A stretch of 5,157 nt of DNA, taken from contig JALUQR010000068.1 in assembly GCA_027017505.1 (NCBI GenBank), positions 1 to 5,157 on the forward strand, given 5' to 3'. The translations under genes were made by a program, and so were the position numbers. Origin of the DNA: a bacterium. Its GTDB lineage: Bacteria > Desulfobacterota > GWC2-55-46 > DRQE01. The notes below the pieces were generated by a model that had not been told where the DNA came from, made no database searches, and saw nothing but the letters and a program-made list of their open reading frames with translations. This document shows positions 1 through 4,622 of this stretch, piece by piece. The stretch's first letter is position 1, and the number at the start of each line of letters is the position of its first letter.

Positions 1-201
1 ATATTCGACATAGTGGTTGCATCTATAAGCCTCATGGAGGTTGAAATAACCCGCATGCGCCTTGAGGAAAACCCCCCTGATATTCTCATAAGGCCCAACC
101 TCTCGCACATAAACTTTTTCGAGTTTCACAGGGCAAAGGAGATAATAGCAGAGGGATACAGGTCAGCACTCGAGGCACTGGGAAAGGCCAGAACCCGCTG
201 A
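1..201 (+). CDS. C-terminal end of a patatin-like phospholipase family protein (5' truncated by window)
   Basis: The reading frame is open from the first base and ends at TGA 199-201, giving the last 66 residues of a protein whose start lies outside the window. The tail resembles the C-terminus of bacterial patatin-like / NTE-family serine esterases (RssA, YlbK type). It has a helix with an S-x-x-x-M-x-x-E-I pattern, then 'DILIRPNLSHI', then an F-x-F-H-R-A-K-E-I-I-x-x-G-Y helix that closes the fold. The catalytic GxSxG and DGG motifs would lie upstream and cannot be checked. Members of this family hydrolyse acyl esters and are usually cytosolic or membrane-associated. The gene runs in the same direction as rnfC but is separated from it by 243 bp and a terminator-like hairpin, so it is probably not part of the rnf operon. 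The family call rests only on the tail pattern. Confidence 0.65.
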   Translation: MFDIVVASISLMEVEITRMRLEENPPDILIRPNLSHINFFEFHRAKEIIAEGYRSALEALGKARTR

Positions 202-214
202 AAAGGGTCTTTTT
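190..214 (+). terminator. Weak intrinsic terminator candidate after the patatin-like gene
   Basis: ACCC (193-196) pairs with GGGT (205-208). With A192 bulged, the stem extends by G191-C209 and A190-T210. The loop is the 8 nt 197-204, which contains the stop codon of the upstream gene, and TTTT (211-214) follows the stem. The stem is short (6 pairs), so termination would be partial at best. Its T-tract is also the 5' strand of the long-range pairing described at 210-350. Confidence 0.35.
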
Positions 215-350
215 ATCATCCCGCAGAGACAGCAAGGAAGACCAGCTGTAATCCTGATTTTTTTGTTATGACAGCCCCTGCACAGCCACATCTTCCTTTC
301 GGGTTGAGCGGACACAAACCGTGGTTGGTTGTCCTTCAGGGTGATAAAAG
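210..350 (+). ncRNA. Putative structured RNA element upstream of rnfC (three-way junction, unknown class)
   Basis: Four helices can be drawn by hand and are mutually compatible. P1: 211-218 pairs perfectly with 342-349 and 220-222 with 339-341, with T219 bulged, plus a T210-G350 wobble. P2: AAGGAAGA (234-241) pairs with TCTTCCTT (291-298). P3: GCTGT (245-249) pairs with ACAGC (282-286), separated from P2 by a nearly symmetric 3x4 internal loop and capped by a 32-nt loop. P4: GGAC-AACC (310-313, 317-320) pairs with GGTT-GTCC (327-334), with bulge 314-316 and a 6-nt loop. P2/P3 and P4 are the two arms inside P1. It matches no riboswitch or ncRNA consensus that I can recall. It could be a leader RNA for rnfC, a 3' UTR or small RNA of the upstream gene, or a miniature element with imperfect inverted ends. 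No folding energy or covariation was computed, and chance cannot be excluded. Confidence 0.35.
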
Positions 351-353
351 CAA

Positions 354-382
354 TTGAAAGTCATTTTCTGCAAGAATATCGT
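354..382 (+). promoter_or_regulatory. Distal sigma70-like promoter candidate for rnfC
   Basis: TTGAAA (354-359; 5 of 6 to the -35 consensus) is followed after exactly 17 bp by TATCGT (377-382; 4 of 6 to the -10 consensus). It lies just downstream of the structured element and upstream of the better candidate at 392-420. Transcription from here would give a leader of about 55 nt before the rnfC ATG at 445. Weak by itself. Confidence 0.25.
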
Positions 383-391
383 TGAATCCAC

Positions 392-420
392 TTGACGGAA
401 TGGCAAAAAAGTTGTTAAAT
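392..420 (+). promoter_or_regulatory. Proximal sigma70-like promoter candidate for the rnf operon
   Basis: TTGACG (392-397; 5 of 6 to TTGACA), a 17-bp spacer and TTAAAT (415-420; 4 of 6 to TATAAT) form a plausible housekeeping promoter. Initiation would be expected near 427, about 18 nt before the rnfC ATG at 445. That placement argues against the longer rnfC reading frame that opens at TTG 382. The same bases contain a partial sigma54-like pattern (TGGCA at 401-405 and TTG at 412-414), but the -12 GC is not intact, so sigma70 is preferred. Confidence 0.4.
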
Positions 421-444
421 TGTATCTCTTCATTGTGTCTGTGT

Positions 445-1794
445 ATGAATGTTAGAACCTTTAAAAGAGGAATTCATCCGCCCTACTGTAAGGAGGCTAC
501 AGGGGCAAAACCCATAGAGCGTGCAGGGCTTCCGCAGAGGGTTGTTATTCCCCTCTTACAGCATGTGGGTGCTCCGTGCAATGTAACGGTCAAGAAGGGC
601 GAGACCGTTGAGGAGGGGCAGAAGATAGGGGAGCCCACGGCTTTTGTGTCTGCACCTGTGCACGCAACCATAAGCGGTAAGGTGAAGGATGTGGTCAGCT
701 GGCAGTATCCTGCGGGTGGGAAGGTGTTGAGTGTGGTCATAGAGGGGGATGGTTCGGCAAAGGACTGGCACGATGAGGGCCACACAGGAGGGCTGGATGA
801 ACTTGAAAGGCTCGGTCCCGAGCAACTGCGTGCCATAATAAAGGACGCAGGTATTGTGGGCCTTGGCGGAGCAATGTTTCCCACCCATGTTAAGCTCTCA
901 CCACCCGAGGGCAAGTCCATAGATACGGTAATACTCAATGGCTGTGAGTGCGAGCCCTTTCTTACATCAGACCACAGGCTCATGGTGGAGATGCCAGAAA
1001 GGGTTGTATGGGGGCTTCTTGCCATAATGAAAACAGTGGGAGCAAGCACCGGCTACATAGCCATAGAGGACAACAAGCCCGATGCGGTAAGTGCCATAGA
1101 AGGGGCGGTTAAAGAGGCAGGCGTGGACAATGTAAGGGTGGTGCTTCTTGAGACAAAGTATCCCCAGGGTGCAGAAAAGATGCTCATAGATGCGGTGCTC
1201 GGAAGAAAGGTGCCACTGGGAGGGCTTCCAATGGATGTGGGCGTGGTGGTGAACAATGTGGGAACAGCAAAGGCCATCTACGATGCCATAAAGTTCGGAA
1301 AACCCCTCATAGAGAGGGTCGTGACCGTATCTGGCAACGGCATCAGGGAGCCCAAAAACCTGCTTGTGCGTATAGGCACAAGCTTTGAGGATGTTATAGG
1401 ATTCTGCGGTGGGTTCAACCACAGAGAGGATGAAGAGGTTGCGGTGCTCAACGGCGGGCCACTTATGGGAGTGGCACAGAGGGAGTTGACCGTACCCGTT
1501 GTAAAGGGCACCTCCGGTATAACCGTTCTTGCAGGAAGGGAACTTAAGCCACAGGAATTCATGCCATGTATAAGGTGTGCAAGCTGTGTTGACGCATGCC
1601 CCATGGGGCTTATGCCCTACAAAATAGCAGATGCGGGAAGACTCAATGTTACATCCATATTCAGAGAGTTCAGTGGCAGTGCCTGCATAGAGTGTGGTTG
1701 CTGTGCCTTCGTGTGTCCCGCAAAGAGGCCACTGGTAGGGTGGATAAGGGTTGGAAAGATAAACCTTAGGAAGGAAGAGAAAAAAGCTTCTTGA
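445..1794 (+). CDS. rnfC: RnfC, ion-translocating ferredoxin:NAD+ oxidoreductase subunit C
   Basis: RnfC is the peripheral cytoplasmic subunit of the Rnf complex. It exchanges electrons with NAD(H) through FMN and two [4Fe-4S] clusters. From ATG 445 the protein has 449 residues and opens 'MNVRTFKRGIHPP', the normal RnfC N-terminus. A lipoyl-like barrel follows (about 45-95). The NuoF-like FMN/NADH region shows 'GIVGLGGAMFPTHVKL' (136-151), 'NGCECEP' (165-171) and 'YPQGAEKML'. Two ferredoxin motifs lie at C375/C378/C381/C385 and C414/C417/C420/C424, each ending in CP. The frame is open back to TTG 382, but those 21 extra residues look unlike RnfC and overlap the best promoter, so I chose 445. 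Neither start has a convincing Shine-Dalgarno sequence. The protein stops soon after the second cluster and lacks the long alanine/lysine-rich tail of gammaproteobacterial RnfC. First gene of the operon; rnfD begins 12 bp later. Confidence 0.95.
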   Translation: MNVRTFKRGIHPPYCKEATGAKPIERAGLPQRVVIPLLQHVGAPCNVTVKKGETVEEGQKIGEPTAFVSAPVHATISGKVKDVVSWQYPAGGKVLSVVIEGDGSAKDWHDEGHTGGLDELERLGPEQLRAIIKDAGIVGLGGAMFPTHVKLSPPEGKSIDTVILNGCECEPFLTSDHRLMVEMPERVVWGLLAIMKTVGASTGYIAIEDNKPDAVSAIEGAVKEAGVDNVRVVLLETKYPQGAEKMLIDAVLGRKVPLGGLPMDVGVVVNNVGTAKAIYDAIKFGKPLIERVVTVSGNGIREPKNLLVRIGTSFEDVIGFCGGFNHREDEEVAVLNGGPLMGVAQRELTVPVVKGTSGITVLAGRELKPQEFMPCIRCASCVDACPMGLMPYKIADAGRLNVTSIFREFSGSACIECGCCAFVCPAKRPLVGWIRVGKINLRKEEKKAS

Positions 1795-1806
1795 GGGTTT
1801 CGTTCC

Positions 1807-2760
1807 ATGAGCGAAAGGATTGTAGTATCCTCTTCACCACATCTTCTGACAGAAGAGAATGTGCCAAGGATAATGCATGCGGTTATAATGGCACTTCTGC
1901 CCGTGTGTCTTGTGAGCATATATGTGTTTGGCATAAGGGCCCTTGTGCTCATTGTAACATGTCTTATCAGCTGTGTGCTTACAGAGTATGCATGTCAGAG
2001 GCTTGCGGGTAAAAAGCCCACCGTATACGACGGCAGTGCAGCCATAACAGGAATCCTTCTCGCCCTCACACTTCCCCCTGCCTTTCCGCTTACAGGTGCG
2101 GTGCTCGGCAGTGTGTTTGCAATAGCCATAGGTAAACAGGTCTTCGGAGGACTGGGCTACAACATATTCAACCCAGCACTCCTTGGAAGGGCCTTTCTTC
2201 AGGCTGCATATCCTGTGCTGATTACCATATGGACAGAGCCGTTCGGCAATCCCTGGAGTGTGGAAACGGTCTCCTCAGCAACCCCGCTTGCACTGGTAAA
2301 GTTCGAGGGCAAAACCGCACCATACATGGATATGTTCCTGGGCAGTGTGAGTGGCTCGCTTGGAGAAACCTCCGCACTTGCCATACTTATAGGCGGGCTC
2401 TACTTAAGATACAAGGGCTACATAAACTGGAAACTACCGCTTGGATACCTGGGCACACTGGCCATATTTGGCGGGCTTTTCTGGCTTGTAAATCCAGAAA
2501 AGTATCCTGACCCGCTGTATCACCTTCTATCAGGTGGTGCCATGCTGGGGGCATGGTTCATGATTACTGACATGGTTACATCTCCGACCACAGCGAAGGG
2601 ACAGTGGATATTCGCAATAGGAGCAGGTGTTATTACCATTATAATAAGGCTCTTTGGAGGACTTCCAGAGGGTGTTATGTATTCCATACTGCTTATGAAC
2701 TCTGTTACCCCGCTTCTTAACAGATGGACAAGACCACAGATATTCGGAGAGAGGAGTTGA
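1807..2760 (+). CDS. rnfD: RnfD, membrane subunit with covalent FMN
   Basis: RnfD is the large integral membrane subunit, homologous to NqrB, that passes electrons through covalently bound FMN and takes part in Na+ or H+ translocation. The 317-residue protein has about eight to ten hydrophobic segments (for example 23-42, 44-60, 77-95, 97-110). It carries the family signatures 'GGLGYNIFNPALLGRAF' (114-130), 'TDMVTSPTT', and 'EGVMYSILLMN' near the C-terminus. The flavinylation site is 'SSAT' (156-159), predicting FMN on Thr159. The acidic residue three positions before this Ser is Glu153 rather than the usual Asp. The start is supported by GAGGG at 1793-1797, nine bases before the ATG and overlapping the rnfC stop. 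Its 3' end overlaps the start of rnfG by 37 nt. Length and motif order are normal. Confidence 0.95.
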   Translation: MSERIVVSSSPHLLTEENVPRIMHAVIMALLPVCLVSIYVFGIRALVLIVTCLISCVLTEYACQRLAGKKPTVYDGSAAITGILLALTLPPAFPLTGAVLGSVFAIAIGKQVFGGLGYNIFNPALLGRAFLQAAYPVLITIWTEPFGNPWSVETVSSATPLALVKFEGKTAPYMDMFLGSVSGSLGETSALAILIGGLYLRYKGYINWKLPLGYLGTLAIFGGLFWLVNPEKYPDPLYHLLSGGAMLGAWFMITDMVTSPTTAKGQWIFAIGAGVITIIIRLFGGLPEGVMYSILLMNSVTPLLNRWTRPQIFGERS

Positions 2761-3356
2761 AAAAGAACACGCCATTCAATATGATACTTGTGCTCACCAT
2801 CACCGCGGTGGTTGTTGGCGGTATGCTTGCGGGTTTCTACAAACTCGTTGAGCCCACCATAGAGGAGAATCGTCTGCGTGAGGAGCGCAGGGCTGTGTTC
2901 AGCGTGCTTCCAGGGGTTGCAGACTATAGCGTTATAGAAAAAAGGCTGAACAAAAGGGATGTGGTGAGAATCTTCAGAGGCGTTGACCAGGATGGCAGGC
3001 TCATAGGCTATGCCTTTATAGCAGAGGGCCCGGGGTTCCAGGGTATAATAAAGATGATGGTGGGGCTTAATGTGGATATGAAGAGCCTTTCAGGGCTTAA
3101 GGTGCTCGAACAGGTGGAAACCCCCGGGCTTGGTAACAAGATAATGGAAAAGTGGTTTGAGGACCAGTTCAGAGGACTTTCCATAGAGCCGAAGATAGAG
3201 TACATAAAGAACCGAAAGCCAGAAAAGCCCAACCAGATACAGGCCATAACAGGTGCAACCATAACCACAAGGGCTGTGACGGAAATCATAAACAGAAGGG
3301 TCAGGGTGGTGATAGATATTATAAAAGAGGCTGAAACCAGAGATAGCGAGGGATAG
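2724..3356 (+). CDS. rnfG: RnfG, single-span FMN-binding subunit
   Basis: RnfG, homologous to NqrC, has one N-terminal membrane helix (about 19-41) and an extracytoplasmic FMN-binding domain. The FMN is attached by phosphoester to a threonine by the ApbE flavin transferase. The 210-residue product shows 'GFQG' and 'VGLNVD' in the domain core, 'VETPGLGNKI' (131-140), and the flavinylation motif 'ITGATITT', predicting FMN on Thr179. Position 173, usually Asp in this motif, is Gln. The ATG at 2724 lies inside rnfD and lacks a clear Shine-Dalgarno sequence. A strong GAGAGGAG (2749-2756) sits just before an in-frame TTG (2757) and 24 nt before ATG 2781, so the true start could be later. Starting at 2781 would leave almost no cytoplasmic residues before the membrane helix. 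Translational coupling to rnfD is likely. Confidence 0.93.
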   Translation: MDKTTDIRREELKKNTPFNMILVLTITAVVVGGMLAGFYKLVEPTIEENRLREERRAVFSVLPGVADYSVIEKRLNKRDVVRIFRGVDQDGRLIGYAFIAEGPGFQGIIKMMVGLNVDMKSLSGLKVLEQVETPGLGNKIMEKWFEDQFRGLSIEPKIEYIKNRKPEKPNQIQAITGATITTRAVTEIINRRVRVVIDIIKEAETRDSEG

Positions 3357-3360
3357 AACC

Positions 3361-3966
3361 ATGGCAACACTCTTGAGGGAATTCACAAAGGGCATATGGA
3401 GGGAGAACGCTGTTATAAAGATGCTTCTGGGCATGTGTCCTGCCCTGGCGGTTACCAACTCTGCGATAAACGGGCTTGCCATGGGACTTGCATCCACATT
3501 CGTGGTGGTGTCTTCAAGCACCATGGTGTCCATTATAAGAAGGCTCGTGCCAACAGGGGTGAGGATACCCACATACATAGTCATAATAGCAGGATTCGTA
3601 ACCCTGGCAGACCTGTTTCTCAAGGCCTACTTTCCTGCCATATCAAAGGCCCTTGGCCCCTATGTGCCACTCATAGTGGTTAACTGCATGATAATGGGCA
3701 GGGCAGAGTTCTTTGCATCAAAGCATCCGCTTGCACCATCCATATTCGATGCACTGGGAACAGGGGTGGGCTTTACATGGGTTCTGGTGGTGCTCGGTGC
3801 GGTAAGAGAGCTATTTGGCTCTGGTTCGATCTTCGGCATAACGCTTCTTACAGAGAATGTCTTTACCCCGTGGATAATAATGATACTGCCAGCAGGTGCC
3901 TTTCTATCACTCGGGCTGATGATAGGTTTTATAAACTACATATCCAGACAGGGGGCAGGTAGATGA
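3361..3966 (+). CDS. rnfE: RnfE, integral membrane subunit
   Basis: RnfE, homologous to NqrD, is a six-helix membrane protein that pairs with RnfA in inverted topology. In the related Nqr/Rnf complexes, conserved cysteines from both subunits hold an iron site in the middle of the membrane. The 201-residue product carries 'LLGMCPALAVTNSAINGLAM' near the N-terminus (Cys26) and 'PLIVVNCMIMGRAEFFASK' in the middle (Cys109), both diagnostic of RnfE. It also has 'GVGFTWVLVVLGAVRELFGSG' followed by a C-terminal helix. GAGGGA at 3348-3353 lies seven bases before the ATG and supports this start. rnfG ends only 4 bp upstream, and the TGA stop overlaps the rnfA start as ATGA. Confidence 0.95.
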   Translation: MATLLREFTKGIWRENAVIKMLLGMCPALAVTNSAINGLAMGLASTFVVVSSSTMVSIIRRLVPTGVRIPTYIVIIAGFVTLADLFLKAYFPAISKALGPYVPLIVVNCMIMGRAEFFASKHPLAPSIFDALGTGVGFTWVLVVLGAVRELFGSGSIFGITLLTENVFTPWIIMILPAGAFLSLGLMIGFINYISRQGAGR

Positions 3967-4541
3967 AGCTTTTGCTCATATTCATATCCGCAGCCCTGGT
4001 GAACAACTTTGTGCTCGCCTACTTTCTGGGCATATGTCCCTTCTTGGGGGTCTCAAGAAGGCTCGATACAGCGGTTAACATGGGGCTTGCAACCACATTC
4101 GTTATGACCCTTACCGCCATAATAACATGGCTTATAAACCATCATCTGCTGATACGCTTTGAACTGCCCTTTCTGCAGTATGTGACATTTATAATAACCA
4201 TAGCGTCACTCGTACAGCTCGTGGAGATGTTTATAAGAAAGGTATCGCCTGCACTCTACAGGGCACTTGGCATATACCTGCCACTTATAACAACCAACTG
4301 TGCCATACTCGGACTTGCACTGTTCGAGGCATTGAGGGAGTACACCTTCATTGAGAGCATATTCTTCGGGCTCGGTGCAGGTGCAGGGTTCACCCTTGCA
4401 CTTGTGATAATGGCAGGCATAAGGGAAGAGATAGAGCTTGCAGAGGTGCCAGAGGTCTTCAGGGGTGCACCCATAACACTTCTCATTGCAGGAATGCTTG
4501 CCCTTGCATTTATGGGCTTTGCAGGGCTTCTGTCCATATAG
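3963..4541 (+). CDS. rnfA: RnfA, integral membrane subunit
   Basis: RnfA, homologous to NqrE and paralogous to RnfE, forms the other half of the membrane pair. The 192-residue product has about six hydrophobic helices. Its signatures are 'NNFVLAYFLGICPFLGVS' (Cys25) and 'LPLITTNCAILGLALF' (Cys113), then 'GAGAGFTLALVIMAGIREE', all characteristic of RnfA rather than RnfE. The ATG shares bases with the rnfE stop (ATGA), which implies coupled translation. A G-rich AGGGGG at 3950-3955 lies seven bases upstream. It is the last intact rnf gene in the window. No terminator is visible in the short spacer behind it, so transcription could run into the following insertion sequence. rnfB would normally come next in this gene order. 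Confidence 0.95.
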   Translation: MKLLLIFISAALVNNFVLAYFLGICPFLGVSRRLDTAVNMGLATTFVMTLTAIITWLINHHLLIRFELPFLQYVTFIITIASLVQLVEMFIRKVSPALYRALGIYLPLITTNCAILGLALFEALREYTFIESIFFGLGAGAGFTLALVIMAGIREEIELAEVPEVFRGAPITLLIAGMLALAFMGFAGLLSI

Positions 4542-4553
4542 GCTGGAAGAAAA

Positions 4554-4574
4554 AAGAGGTAAATGTTAAAATAA
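4554..4574 (+). other. Shine-Dalgarno-like site plus ATG stub where rnfB would be expected
   Basis: AAGAGG (4554-4559) precedes ATG 4563, which reads Met-Leu-Lys and then TAA (4572-4574). The site begins 13 nt after the rnfA stop, where a tightly packed rnfCDGEAB operon would start rnfB. The spacing of three bases is short for a ribosome site. It may be a remnant of the rnfB start disrupted by the adjacent insertion sequence, or chance purine-rich sequence. The overlapping TGTTAAAAT (4564-4572) also resembles an extended -10 element, without a good -35. Confidence 0.2.
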
Positions 4575-4594
4575 GGTAATGGGTCACCAAATCG

Positions 4595-4622
4595 GACCAG
4601 AATGATGTAAAATATTCTGGTC
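4595..4622 (+). promoter_or_regulatory. Perfect 9-bp hairpin abutting the transposase start codon
   Basis: GACCAGAAT (4595-4603) is the exact reverse complement of ATTCTGGTC (4614-4622), with a 10-nt loop (4604-4613). The 3' arm ends on the base before ATG 4623. In an RNA entering from upstream the whole initiation region would be paired, which could limit transposase translation from read-through transcripts, as known for some other IS elements. There is no T-run on either side, so it is not a terminator. TAAAAT (4608-4613) in the loop could be a -10 element. Confidence 0.55.

Noticed and set aside
268..357. Small 29-codon ORF (ATG 268 to TGA 355-357) in the intergenic region
   Set aside because: There is no Shine-Dalgarno, the composition is proline-rich and unconvincing, and it lies wholly within the complementary segments of the structured element. 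Likely chance.
399..416. Sigma54 (-24/-12) promoter upstream of rnfC
   Set aside because: TGGCA and TTG are correctly spaced, but the conserved C of the -12 GC is T and the -24 half is incomplete. The sigma70 reading of the same bases is better.
382..444. 21-residue N-terminal extension of rnfC from TTG 382
   Set aside because: The extension has no resemblance to RnfC N-termini, has no ribosome site and overlaps the best promoter. ATG 445 gives the canonical beginning.
483..1049. Long antisense reading frame opposite rnfC
   Set aside because: It is a codon-bias shadow of an unambiguous gene, rich in Ser/Thr/Pro, and without a recognisable domain or ribosome site.
3090..3623. Antisense reading frame across the rnfG/rnfE junction
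   Set aside because: It overlaps two confidently identified genes on the opposite strand and shows no protein family features.
4595..4622. Rho-independent terminator for the rnf operon
   Set aside because: The hairpin is good, but no T-run follows on either strand, and it abuts the transposase start codon.
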